64,000 nt of DNA from Bartonella grahamii subsp. shimonis (GCF_036327415.1 NZ_CP123961.1:2082501-2146500), one strand, 5' to 3'; counted from the first letter of the stretch, positions 48,848 through 58,722 are shown. The notes: generated by a model not told the origin, from the sequence alone. Translations and numbers: made by a program.

Positions 48848-50083
48848 TTAATGGTCGTCATCTACTGTCGTGTTAAGGGGTGTTAGCTCTTTATTTTTCT
48901 TACTTTTTATAACGCCAATCATACCAATAGAAATAATGAATGCAGACATCGCTAAAAAAGAGCTTAACAATCCCACGAGTGCAAAAAGTCCAGCAATAAA
49001 GCCAGACACTGCTTCCGCAGAGTTCGCTAAAGTTGAAAAAGTTCCAAAGCTCTTACCAAAATCTTCACGACGAGAATATAATTGAATAGCTGAGACTAAA
49101 CTAATATCGACAAATGCACCAGTAAATCCTAAAATAAAAGCTAACACAAGAAGGAGTTTTAAATAAAGTTCTGCCGCTAAGGGTATAACAAACAGAATAA
49201 CCCCATAAAGAAACCAAAATACCATGAGTTTCAAAGATGTAACATTGAATATAATTTTACGATATAACAAACCACCAACAATAGTTCCAACAGCCATGAG
49301 AGAAAAAATATAACTCACAAAGCTTTCCTCTCCCCCTATAGAGAGAACAAAAGCTGGAATTAAAAATCTTAAAATTGCCCCCGTAAAGAGAATAGCAAAT
49401 GATGAGCCAACGAGCGTAATAAATAAATGTTTATTTTCAGTAGAAATATATTGAAGATAGAAAGCCGTTTCTCGATAAATTTTGATAAAATTGAATGATT
49501 TATTCTCACTTGTATTGAAATTCATGAGATTAAACAACAAGAGAATAGATATAAAATAGGTCAAAAAATCAAAAATGAGTACTGCCGATTTATTGGCGAA
49601 AAAAAGCAGTAGAGAACATACCAAAGGACCCATGACGGATGCAGTTTCCTCTATAATTTGTGCAAGGCTATTTGCCTTTGTCAAATCCTTTTCTGAAAAC
49701 ATTCTGGGAATAGCAGCTTGAAAACTTGGTTGGAAAATACTTCTTCCTATAGTTGTACATATTGCTGCGAAAATAAGAACAATAATATGTGCAGTCCCTG
49801 TTATAGTGGTTATAAAAACGAATAATGAAGCGAATAATCTCACCAATTCACTGAAGATCATATTTTTCTTCAAAGAAAAATTATCCGCTAACCAACCTCC
49901 TATAGGACCAAAAAAGAGAAAAGGGATAAATCGAAAAAAATACACAAGACCTATAAAAAAGGTGTTATCTGTTAATTCTAAGACCAGTAAAACAAAAACA
50001 ACTTCATAAGCATAATCACCAACTTTAGAAATAAAGAGAGAAGAAAAAAGAGTTAATGGACTCTTTTTAAAAACTAAATTCAT
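48848..50083 (-). CDS. MFS transporter, macrolide-efflux (MFS_3) type
   Basis: 411 residues from the ATG at 50083, preferred over 50092 because GGATGG lies just upstream. Twelve hydrophobic helices can be traced. The family signatures are SLFISKVGDYAYEVVFVLLV in TM1 and PFLFFGPIGGWLADNFSLKK in the TM2-3 loop, the motif-A region. Members export drugs, siderophores or metabolites by proton antiport; the substrate is not predictable. It is flanked by long repeat-rich spacers, with no partner gene. Confidence 0.85.
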   Translation of the reverse strand: MNLVFKKSPLTLFSSLFISKVGDYAYEVVFVLLVLELTDNTFFIGLVYFFRFIPFLFFGPIGGWLADNFSLKKNMIFSELVRLFASLFVFITTITGTAHIIVLIFAAICTTIGRSIFQPSFQAAIPRMFSEKDLTKANSLAQIIEETASVMGPLVCSLLLFFANKSAVLIFDFLTYFISILLLFNLMNFNTSENKSFNFIKIYRETAFYLQYISTENKHLFITLVGSSFAILFTGAILRFLIPAFVLSIGGEESFVSYIFSLMAVGTIVGGLLYRKIIFNVTSLKLMVFWFLYGVILFVIPLAAELYLKLLLVLAFILGFTGAFVDISLVSAIQLYSRREDFGKSFGTFSTLANSAEAVSGFIAGLFALVGLLSSFLAMSAFIISIGMIGVIKSKKNKELTPLNTTVDDDH

Positions 50084-50092
50084 ATCACCCAT

Positions 50093-50663
50093 CCGATATT
50101 ACACTTTTCTCCAGTTAAAGTTACACGCCTTTTAATACAATTGGTGATATGAACTTAAAAGGAACGCCCAATCAGTATTCAAAATATCCCCGCCTAATAA
50201 AGTATCCCATACCTGATATCGACCTAAAAGAGCAGTGTTTAGGGCATGATAGGATAAATTTATCATAGAACAGTGTCTTAACAAAAAAATCTTGAGATAT
50301 TGTCTAGTATTGCGGACAATCAAATAACTGCCATTTAACAAAGAAGCCCTCAGATAAAGCAAAAAGCTTGAAATCCGAGGCTATTAAAACATTGAATACC
50401 AACACAATGTCAAAAAGCATGGCTAAACTAAATTAAAAAACTTAAACAGCAAAGAAAATCAATTAAAAAACTTCAAAAATATAGGTCCTTTAAGAGAAAA
50501 ATGCTATAAGGTTAAAAAAGCGAGACCAGTCATTTCCTATACCCCCAGCCATTTTCTACACCCCAGCCATTTTCTATACCCCAGCCATTTCCTACACCCC
50601 AGTCATTCCTATACCCCAGTCATTTCCTATATCAATGACAACATCACGATCTTAAATTACGTA
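50093..50663. other. Spacer with R1 element and 20-bp tandem repeat
   Basis: R1 at 50223-50260 (AAAAGAGCAGTGTTTAGGGC). At about 50529-50630 six units of a 16-20-base repeat (CCATTTTCTACACCCCAG and variants) occur. No gene. Confidence 0.55.
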
Positions 50664-51062
50664 TTAGGAAAGGAGTCTTGCTGACTGCCCATTTTTGGTT
50701 AACAAATCTATTGCTAATTTATCAAATGAAACAAAGGTTTTTCCGCCTAGCCAATGCCCCTCATAAAATATAATTCCATCAGCAAAATCTCCACCAGCCT
50801 CAAGCATAGCAAGTCCAGCTTCAACAGCTGGTCGATTCATGACGACATTACCCGTTTCCAGAAGATCGCGGACCATCAAAGCGACATCTTCTTTTGATAA
50901 TTTCGCCCCACGGCAAAGTATCCAAACAAGTTCGCAAAGACAAGGCAAAGAAATAGCGATGAGAGAAGCTTCTCTCAAGATTTTACTTGCTATTTCACCT
51001 TGCTTTTTATCATCTTGTAAAACAGCGCGGACTAGAACATTTGTATCTACAGAAATCTTCAT
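50664..51062 (-). CDS. PIN-domain toxin, VapC type
   Basis: 132 residues from the ATG at 51062 (MKISVDTNVLVRAVLQDD), which overlaps the antitoxin stop as ATGA; a longer frame to 51077 has no site. PIN catalytic acids are visible: D6 (VDTN), E44 (LCELVW), D92 or D95 (GGDFADG) and D114 (FDK). PIN toxins are Mg-dependent ribonucleases that cut tRNA or other RNA. The overlap means co-translation with the antitoxin. Confidence 0.9.
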   Translation of the reverse strand: MKISVDTNVLVRAVLQDDKKQGEIASKILREASLIAISLPCLCELVWILCRGAKLSKEDVALMVRDLLETGNVVMNRPAVEAGLAMLEAGGDFADGIIFYEGHWLGGKTFVSFDKLAIDLLTKNGQSARLLS

Positions 51063-51310
51063 TTTTCCCCCGCCCAACCAGAAGCAGCAATTTCGTTCAT
51101 TTCTTCAATGGTCAGTGTTTTTTTAACTTTTCCAGCAAATCGTCCAATAAAGCTATCAATTGTGCTTGTAGGCTGTGCTGCTTTTATACGAAGTTCACCA
51201 CCTGGTAACTTGTCAAAACTGATCCGCTCACCTGGTTTAACACCAAGATGCTGGAGTAAATCCCGCTTCAGCGTCACTTGTCCTTTTGCTGTAACAGTTA
51301 ATGAAGGCAT
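51059..51310 (-). CDS. AbrB/SpoVT-type antitoxin of the VapBC pair
   Basis: 83 residues. The N-terminal swapped-hairpin DNA-binding domain is typical (MPSLTVTAKGQVTLKRDLLQ, then HLGVKPGERISFDKLPGGEL). The C-terminal tail (KVKKTLTIEEMNEIAASGWA) should wrap the toxin. GAGGAT is 8 bases upstream of the ATG. The antitoxin presumably represses its own promoter; no operator palindrome is obvious in the AT-rich upstream sequence. Confidence 0.9.
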   Translation of the reverse strand: MPSLTVTAKGQVTLKRDLLQHLGVKPGERISFDKLPGGELRIKAAQPTSTIDSFIGRFAGKVKKTLTIEEMNEIAASGWAGEK

Positions 51311-52267
51311 AGAAAAATCCTCTTCGTATAGATATCGCTATTGAATATATATATATAAAATAATGAAAAATTCAATTACTTTTTAAAAATTGCCAAAGAG
51401 CCATAGGCTGATCCTAAACGTGAGGAATTGTAAAATATATTCGTTTTCATACCGAAATATATACCTGATTATACCCGAAAAATACGAGAACCTGAATTCC
51501 TCCCTGCGTTAAACAACGGTATTTTATAGCATAAGAGAATGTATTAAATTGAAGAGGATCATGTTCCATTATCCACTAACACAAGTGCGATCAATACGAA
51601 AAGCTTTAAAAGCAGCAAAGAAACTCTCATCCATCGTCAAAATATCCCCGCCTAAAGTTTCCCATATCTGATATCGCCCCCAAAAAACAATGTTTTTAAA
51701 GGCTTACCAAACCAGCCCGCCCCTAAGATATTCCCCACACACTCTCCTCCAGTCACACACCACCACCTCTTCATCCCAACTTACCCCCCATTCACAAATG
51801 CGCCCCCCCTACTTCTCTCACCACATTCCACGCCATGCCAAAAGCCCAACAAGCCCCAAGGGTACGCACAACACATAAATCCCCCACGTCCTTGAATTTC
51901 CCCTTACCTTTTACAGATCCACATTTTTACGCTTTTACATCTTTACAGAACGCAGCCAACGTAACCTCCAAACCAACCACTGAACAATCCCTTATCTTAA
52001 AAAATCCCCTAAAAGACAAAACTTCCACCCCACACCACTCTATAAACAATACCCCAACTTCTTACCCAACCAATATCTCCACCGTCAAATCCCCTCTCAA
52101 AGGACCGTACTTCAAAAGGTGCTATAAACCAGTCCGCCCCTAAGATATTCAACACACGACGCGCACAAAAAATACCCTAGATGTGTAAATCTATTGCCCA
52201 ATATCAACCTCAAAGAGCAGTGTTACAGCATGGATAGGATAAAACACTTGTTTCATTGAAGAGCCAA
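51311..52267. repeat. Spacer with R1 and R2 repeats
   Basis: R1 motifs at about 51506, 51676 and 52207; an R2 segment from about 51835 to 52140 (core near 51915). The segment 52130-52215 recurs at 57623-57710, ending in the R1 motif. No gene supported. Confidence 0.65.
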
Positions 52268-53476
52268 TCATTGAGAACGAACAATTGACAAAGAACGGTT
52301 CACCAATATCCTGATACCCAATAAACAGAATAATCCACTCAATCCAGAAAGAAGGAATAACTTACCCGAAGAAGTGTGATCTAAAACAAACGCTCCAACA
52401 AACGGCGCTACCAACATAGCTAAATTTTGTACAGACTGTACCCATCCAGAAGCCAACCCAATCCATTCATTGAAATGGGTTACCAGATAAACGTTAGAAG
52501 ATATGGAAAAGTAAGCACTCACCATTCCAATGAGGAAAAAACAGAATAACAAAGCCTCAATATGGAGTAAATCCAAGTAAAAAAAGCACACTGAGATCAG
52601 TACAAAACAAACCATCGTTGACATTGCGGGCATTAACAACTCCGACATCTTTCCCGTAAATGGTTTATGCTTTGATTTTTTCACACTCCAAAACCCATAT
52701 AGAAAATTACCAATTGCCGAAGCGGATACCAACATCCCAAGAGCCTGTTTATTCATTTTCAGTGCATTAAGGATGACAGGCAACTGATTATTCACCATAA
52801 AGATCATTGCAAAATAAATGAATATCACAGCCACATAGGCATACCAAGTTGTTCCATAAAGTCTCTGCTGTAATTTCATGGTATTCGCTTTTTTTATTCT
52901 TAGCGACGAAACAGGTTGTGCACCAATACAACAAAACACCATAAAGCCTAGAAATGTCAAAAATCCAGAAAACAATAAAGTATAGGTATCTGACAAAAAT
53001 GCAGAGAGAGCACTCCCCAAAGCAGGTCCTATCATCTTCGCCATGCTATTGATCATATTAAGCACAGAATAGTAACGGCTCCGTTCGTTTTCAGGTACAG
53101 AATTTGCACTGAGAACAGAAATTGCTGGCATGGCTACACTATTGAATGTCGCTCGAATGACTGCCAATACAATAAATCCTTGCAGACTCGTTGCCAGCAA
53201 TAAACCGACAGTACATAGCGCCCGTAACAGCAGTGACGCCCGCAACCAATGGATCATATAATGATGACTTACTAACATTCCAATTGGCTTAGAAAGAACA
53301 ATACCAGGTAATAACGTTGCCGCTCCAATAAAAGCGACATCATATTGATCAGCTTTCAAAGTGAACACAGATACGGTCAAAATCACGATATAATCAATCC
53401 ATCCCCCAAATGAAACCACGCCATTCCCCAGCAAAAGCACCAACAAGCGATTTTTTATTGCCCCGTCTATTTGCAT
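52268..53476 (-). CDS. MFS transporter
   Basis: 402 residues from the ATG at 53476, with an AAGGGGGGG site upstream. About twelve membrane helices. N-terminal motif VSFGGWIDYIVILTVSVFTL and helix 4-5 region NSVAMPAISVLSANSVPENE, followed by RSRYYSVLNMINSMAKMIGP, place it in the MFS_3/enterobactin-exporter-like group. The substrate is unknown. Four tandem decayed copies of its first 15-20 codons lie upstream, so its 5' end is embedded in a 130-base repeat. This may disturb or provide its promoter. Confidence 0.85.
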   Translation of the reverse strand: MQIDGAIKNRLLVLLLGNGVVSFGGWIDYIVILTVSVFTLKADQYDVAFIGAATLLPGIVLSKPIGMLVSHHYMIHWLRASLLLRALCTVGLLLATSLQGFIVLAVIRATFNSVAMPAISVLSANSVPENERSRYYSVLNMINSMAKMIGPALGSALSAFLSDTYTLLFSGFLTFLGFMVFCCIGAQPVSSLRIKKANTMKLQQRLYGTTWYAYVAVIFIYFAMIFMVNNQLPVILNALKMNKQALGMLVSASAIGNFLYGFWSVKKSKHKPFTGKMSELLMPAMSTMVCFVLISVCFFYLDLLHIEALLFCFFLIGMVSAYFSISSNVYLVTHFNEWIGLASGWVQSVQNLAMLVAPFVGAFVLDHTSSGKLFLLSGLSGLFCLLGIRILVNRSLSIVRSQ

Positions 53477-54105
53477 CAACCCCCCCCTTCTTTTTCCTTA
53501 GCAATACTGATTAGACGATCAATTCTTGCCAGCACCCTAAAGGCATCAACAATTCTCATGGAACAAAGCACCAACAAGCGATTTTTACAAGCGATTTCTT
53601 ATTGCCCCGTCTATTTGCATCAACCCCCCCTTCTTTTTCCTTAGCAATACTGATTAGACTATCAATTCTTGCCAGCACCTTAAAGGCATCAACAACCTTC
53701 ATGCAACAAAGCACCAACAAGCGATTTTTTATTGCCCTGTCTATTTGCACCAACCCCCCCTTCTTTTTCCGTAGCAATACTGATTAGACTATCAATTCTT
53801 GCCAGCACCCTAAAGACATCAACAACCTTCATGCAACAATGCACCAACAAGCGATTTCTTATTGCCCTGTCTATTTGCACCAACCCCCCCTTCTTTTTCC
53901 GTAGCAATACTGATTAGACGATCAATTCTTGCCAGCACCCTAAAGGCATCAACAACCTTCATGCAACAAAGCACCAACAAGCGATTTTTTATTGCCCCGT
54001 CTATTTGCACCACCCCTTCTTTTTCCGTAGCAATATGATTAGACGATCAATTCTTGCCAGCACCCTAAAGGCATCAACAATCCTCATGGAACAAAGCAAT
54101 TTATA
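53438..54105. repeat. 130-bp tandem repeat carrying copies of the MFS gene start
   Basis: The mark CACCAACAAGCGATTT occurs at 53438 (in the gene), 53569, 53712, 53842 and 53972, so the period is about 130. Each extra unit encodes IDGAIKNRLLVL or IDRAIKNRLLVL, the gene's own start, then a segment absent from the gene (MKVVDAFRVLARIDSLISIA) and the CCCCCCTTCTTTTTC ribosome-site region. Confidence 0.92.
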
Positions 54106-54294
54106 ATCGTTGTAAGTCTTAGATATGTATTAAAACGACTATCATTGATTGATATTAATCTGCGTCTCTGCGAATGACGACAATAACCAAGCCATTAATC
54201 CAGCTTTTGAATCCATTTATGATAATCCCGCGCGCCTCCCCTTCAACTCTAACACAAAAAAACGCTCTGAGCATTCTCTCCTCAAGAGGACTCT

Positions 54295-54513
54295 TTATTC
54301 TTCTTCATCACTTTTCTGCGGTGGGGGTGGTAAAATATAAGCGCCTGAAAGCCAACGATTAAGATCAATAGCTCGGCATCGTGTGGAACAAAAAGGATAA
54401 GAAGATTTTTGTGACATCTGACCACAAATAGGACAAGGATGCGGTGGACGCGTCTCTTTTTGCAAATTTAGCTCTTTTTTTTCTTGACGCACCTTTGTCA
54501 TCTGCTCTTTCAT
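54295..54513 (-). CDS. yacG: DNA gyrase inhibitor YacG
   Basis: 72 residues. The zinc ribbon CPICG (C27, C30) and FCSTRCRAIDLNRWLSG (C42, C46) is the complete YacG signature. The acidic C-terminus (PPQKSDEEE) is typical. YacG binds GyrB and blocks gyrase from DNA. It follows maf after 87 bases, as in many Hyphomicrobiales where infA-maf-yacG form a unit. The first 20 residues are variable, so a downstream start is possible. Confidence 0.93.
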   Translation of the reverse strand: MKEQMTKVRQEKKELNLQKETRPPHPCPICGQMSQKSSYPFCSTRCRAIDLNRWLSGAYILPPPPQKSDEEE

Positions 54514-54600
54514 TAATTTTTCTTCTGTTTCTTTTTTTTCATTTCTGCTTTTCTCTTTTTATTGCTTTTCACCCTGCATTGATCTTGCCTTAAAGTTTTT

Positions 54601-55314
54601 CTAATGCGTTTCTTCAGCCCAGAGAGTAAAAAGTGGATAGTGAAAAGCGGTCAAGAGATCAACTGTTTCAGCCAAAGGCAAACCAACCACATTGGAATAA
54701 GAACCAACCATATGGACGACGAAAGCACCAGCTTTTCCCTGAATAGCGTAGCCTCCAGCTTTCCCTTGCCATTCACCAGAATCAAGGTAAGCCTTCATCA
54801 TGGCAGAGGTTAAGCGTCTAAAACGGACACGACTTTCAACCAATTTTACGGTTATTTTTCCTCGTTCATTGAGCGCACAAATAGCACCATAGACCTTATG
54901 CGCCCGTCCTGAAAGGTATCGTAAACATTCATAAGCCTCATCTTCACCCTCTGGTTTGGGGAGAATGGTGCGCCCAACAGCCACCACCGTATCAGCAGCC
55001 AAGATAATCATTTTCTGTGCAGATAATTCTTCTTGACCATTCTGCAATTCTTCTTGACCATTCTGATTATACCAGCGCAAAATTTCTTGGGCTTTCAGCG
55101 CTTTTTCTTTTGCCAAACGTTTGGCCAGGTTTGCAGGATGTTCTTTTAATTTTGGCGTTTCATCAATATCGCTTGCACAAACCTGCTGCGGATCAATCCC
55201 TATTTGTGCTAAGAGCGCTAAACGCCTTGGCGAAGCGGAGGCAAGCACCAAATGCATTTCTTCTGTAAGAGTATCTGCCAAACGTTTTTTCCCCCACTCT
55301 CTTATATTTTTCAT
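54601..55314 (-). CDS. maf: Maf-family nucleotide pyrophosphatase
   Basis: 237 residues from the ATG at 55314 (AAGGGG 6 bases upstream); a GTG at 55320 is also open. Maf motifs: LVLASASPRRLALLAQIGI, then SDIDETP, ILAADTVVAVGR, and GYAIQGKAGAFV near the C-terminus. Maf proteins hydrolyse non-canonical or UTP-type nucleotides and can arrest division. A 21-base direct duplication at about 55024-55065 repeats QNGQEEL in the variable region after helix 3. Family members rarely have this insert, but it should be tolerated on the surface. Confidence 0.93.
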   Translation of the reverse strand: MKNIREWGKKRLADTLTEEMHLVLASASPRRLALLAQIGIDPQQVCASDIDETPKLKEHPANLAKRLAKEKALKAQEILRWYNQNGQEELQNGQEELSAQKMIILAADTVVAVGRTILPKPEGEDEAYECLRYLSGRAHKVYGAICALNERGKITVKLVESRVRFRRLTSAMMKAYLDSGEWQGKAGGYAIQGKAGAFVVHMVGSYSNVVGLPLAETVDLLTAFHYPLFTLWAEETH

Positions 55315-55535
55315 TTCCACCCCTTCACAATCGACATCCCTCTCACCCCATTTTAAGCACCCGTTTTAAGCTCCCCCCTTTACGCACCATTAATCTCCTT
55401 ATCTTTTTTCTGCATTGATTTTACAGTTTTTCAAGGTCATTCAAACACTCACTTTTTCTCACTCATGAAAAGCAAGCTAAAGAACTATTAAATAATATGG
55501 TAGCTTTTAGAAAAAAGCGCAAGCCACCCATTAGG

Positions 55536-55754
55536 CTACTTATAGCGATATGTAATGCGCCCTTTTGTCAAATCATAAGGTGTCATTTCCACCATGATTT
55601 TATCACCTGCCAACACCCTAATACGATTTTTTCGCATTCTTCCAGCGGTATGCGCAATAATTTCATGATCATTTTCCAGTTTCACACGAAACATCGCGTT
55701 GGGTAAGAGTTCAGTAACGATACCAGAAAATTCTAAAACTTCTTCTTTTGACAT
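55536..55754 (-). CDS. infA: Translation initiation factor IF-1
   Basis: 72 residues from the ATG at 55754 ([20 protein letters not shown]), with AAGGAAA upstream; two extra codons to 55760 are open. It is a full S1-like OB fold: [20 protein letters not shown], then [20 protein letters not shown] and [12 protein letters not shown]. It binds the ribosomal A site during initiation. It is followed after about 220 bases by maf and then yacG on the same strand, a conserved order. Confidence 0.97.
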   Translation of the reverse strand: MSKEEVLEFSGIVTELLPNAMFRVKLENDHEIIAHTAGRMRKNRIRVLAGDKIMVEMTPYDLTKGRITYRYK

Positions 55755-57778
55755 AAACAAACATTTCCTTTACAGTGCACATATTTTGTTAAGCTGCGCG
55801 TTATTTCCAGCGTTCATACCCTATTTTCTTAAGTTTGTGAATAAAAATTCAACAAAAAGAGAAAGGTTTTTCAAGTTTACTCTCTCATGCTCTCAAAAAA
55901 CGTCACCCCACACATTGAGGCTGAAAACTTTTTTCCACCAATTTTACCACCCATTTCCTCCAATTTTTATGATAATCTTGGTTTCAGAATGACAAGAAGT
56001 TATGTTAAATTTTCTCCCCCTCAAGCGTTTTCCCAACGCCTCTGACTATCTCCTTCCACGACTTACAAACAATCATCATTCTTCCAACTTTTCCTCGCCT
56101 TCCACACCCTAAACACACGCCATTCAGATAAATGCAAACATCTCTCACCCCATACCAAAAGGCCCCTCCTTTTTTCAAAAACATCCTCCATTCTTTACGC
56201 ATCCATCCACAACATACTTCACCACCCCACTCCACTCTCTAGGCATTTCTTCCAACCTGCCCCTTTTTCCTCTTCCCAACCCACTTCATCTAAGCTACCT
56301 TCCATTTATGTTTCTCTCTACCTTGAAAACATGATCCCTATACATTCTGTCTCATTAACCACAACGCCCCCCCCTAAACACACAAATCCTCCACTCCTTT
56401 ATCCCATACGCACTCTCTCCTCCTCCATTTCCATCCCAACTTACCCCCCCATTCACAAATGCGTCCCCCCTAGTTCTCTCACCACCTTCCACGCCATGAT
56501 AAAAGCCCAACAAGCCCCAAGGGTACGCACAACACATAAATCCCCCACGTCCTTGAACTTCCGCTTACATTTTACAGATCCACATTTTTACGTTTTTACA
56601 TCTTTACAGAACGCAGCCGAACGTAACCTCCAAACCAACCACCGAACAATCCCAAAAATCCCCCAAAAGACAAAACTTCCACCCCACACCACTTCTATAA
56701 ACAATACCCCGCCTTCTTACCCAACCAATATCTCCACCGTCAAATCCCCCTCTTCCCTTTAACCCATACACACTCTCTCCTCCAGTCACACACCACCCCC
56801 TTTCCATCCCAACTTCCCCCCCCATTCACATGCCCCCCTAGTTCTCTCACCACCTTCCCAACCATGATAAAAGCCCAACATGACAAAAACACACACAATA
56901 CATAAATCCCCCACGTCCTTGAACTTCCGCTCCACTTTTACAGATCCACATTTTTACGCTTTTACATCTTTACAGAACGCAGCCGAACGTAACCTCCAAA
57001 CCAACCAACGAATAATCCCAAAAATCCCCCCAAAAGACAAAACTTCCACCCCGCACTGCTCTGAAAACAATACTCGACAACCCAGCTTTTTATCCAAGCC
57101 CTACACACATCTCACCCCCCAAAACAAAGCCTCACCCAACACCGAGAGACCATCCACGTGGCTCAACAAGCGCCCCACCCCTTCAACCCTCCACCTCCTG
57201 ACAGGGCTTCACACCCTCCTTTTCTCAAAAACACCACTCCCTCATCCAACATCACCCCCCACATCCTCTCACACCATTCCATCAATCTCCCTCGGCTTCA
57301 TTCTGACACCCCACATCCTCTCACACCATTCCATGCCAGACAAAAGCCCAACATGACAAAAATACGCACAACACATAAATCCCCCATGTCCTTGAATTTC
57401 CCCTTACCTTTTACAGATCCACATTTTTACGCTTTTACATCTTTACAGAACGCATCCAACGAAACCTCCAAACCAACCACCGAACAATCCCAAAAATCCC
57501 CCCAAAAGACAAAACCTCCACCCCACACCACTTCTATAAACAATACCCCAACTTCTTACCCAACCAATATCTCCACCGTCAAATCCCCTCTCAAAGGACT
57601 GTACTTCAAAAGGCGCTATAAACCAGTCCGCCCCTAAGATATTCCCCACACACAAAAAATACCCTAGATGTGTAAATCTATTACCCAATATCAACCTCAA
57701 AGAGCATTTTTTCACAGCATAAGAGGATAATTATTGAAATCAAAAAATGCTCTCATTTTCCAAATATTTTCATTTCTC
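55755..57778. repeat. 2-kb spacer with three R2 cores and an R1 hairpin
   Basis: R2 cores lie at about 56575, 56940 and 57416, each within a longer near-identical segment. An R1 element at about 57695-57753 folds perfectly: AGAGCATTTTTT (57701) pairs with AAAAAATGCTCT (ending 57753). It lies 26 bases before the promoter of leader copy 8. The long C-rich ORFs here are not supported. Confidence 0.7.
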
Positions 57779-57813
57779 TTGCCAATCTTCTGAAATTGCC
57801 TTATGAGTAAATA

Positions 57814-58033
57814 CTGTAAGTTTGGTCGTATACGCAGCGATCAATAGGGAACTAAAAGCCCGAAGACTTGACACATAAATTTATCCCACTTTTGTGGGTA
57901 TCCCGGAATTCCGGGAGATTTTGCTATGTCCAGGTGCTCTCTAGCACTAAAAGCAAAAAGCTGAGTCAAGTCAGTACTTTTAGACTCCCGGAATACCAAT
58001 GCGAGGGCGCTCGCAACCGGAGGGGAGTTTGAA
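57814..58033 (+). ncRNA. Structured leader RNA, copy 8 (Brt-like)
   Basis: Promoter TTGCCA at 57779 and TATGAG at 57802. First stem GGTCGT/GCGATC, third CCCAC/GTGGG, fifth GTGCT/AGCAC with a CTCT loop. Palindrome CCCGGAATTCCGGG and partner CTCCCGGAATACC intact. The ribosome site CCGGAGGGG is followed by a longer spacer than in copies 3-5. Confidence 0.87.
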
Positions 58034-58420
58034 GTGCCAACCAAAAATCCACATTTTATCGACATTTCTATAGGCAAAAGAATCCGCCATAGACGCATTG
58101 CCATGGGGCTTTCCCAAAAAGAATTAGGAACCCATTTAGGCGTCAGTTTTCAACAAATCCAAAAATATGAAAAAGGCTTAAATCGTGTAAGCGCCAAATG
58201 TTTGCTGGAAATCGCCCAAAAACTGGAAGTTCCTCTTACCTTTTTCTACACGGATCTTTTAACAGCAGACATTACTACAAAAGAAGATCTTTCAACAAAA
58301 GAAATTCTCTTACAGCACGATCAAGAAACATACAGCGAAAAAGAACACTCACTTGTGAAAAATTTTAGAGAACTCCAGCCGAAAAAACAAAAAGCAATTT
58401 TATGGTTGATCTCTGATTAG
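58034..58420 (+). CDS. XRE-family HTH regulator (Trp-like), cassette 8
   Basis: 128 residues from the GTG at 58034. HTH identical in plan to the others (SFQQIQKYEKGLNRVS, then AKCLLEIAQKLEVPLTFFY). A five-residue in-frame insertion (LLTAD, 15 bases) after FFYTD lengthens the linker between the HTH and the conserved C-terminal block (SLVKNFRELQPKKQKAILWL). It looks like an imperfect local duplication of TADIT-type sequence. Otherwise closest to cassette 7. Confidence 0.88.
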   Translation: MPTKNPHFIDISIGKRIRHRRIAMGLSQKELGTHLGVSFQQIQKYEKGLNRVSAKCLLEIAQKLEVPLTFFYTDLLTADITTKEDLSTKEILLQHDQETYSEKEHSLVKNFRELQPKKQKAILWLISD

Positions 58421-58722
58421 GAAAAAGCGCAACAACTCACATTATTTGCCAATATATCCACCCCTGCTCAAAATTTTCCCTGCCGATATCACCAGACCTC
58501 AAACAATATTATTGGACAGCATAGTAGAACATAACAATACCCCAAACGACAATGTTTTACGATCTCATAGAGTAATCAAGATCAAAGTCTAGAGAAGATA
58601 CTTCACCACTCTCACCAGAATTTTATCTGATTTAACGGATCTACAGCTTCACTTCTTAAGCCGATTTTTCTTCCAACATTTCCTCATTATCCACTTCCTT
58701 TAGACAAACCGGCAAAGAGATT
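58421..58722. other. Spacer with two R1-like motifs
   Basis: R1-like motifs lie at about 58497 (CCTCAAACAATATTATTGG) and 58541 (CCAAACGACAATGTTTTACG). No gene seen. Confidence 0.5.

Noticed and set aside
46226..57637. Family of C-rich proteins sharing AQQAPRVRTTHKSPTSLNF
   Set aside because: The similarity comes from R2 repeat DNA. G-poor sequence lacks stops, copies differ in frame length, and there is no ribosome site.
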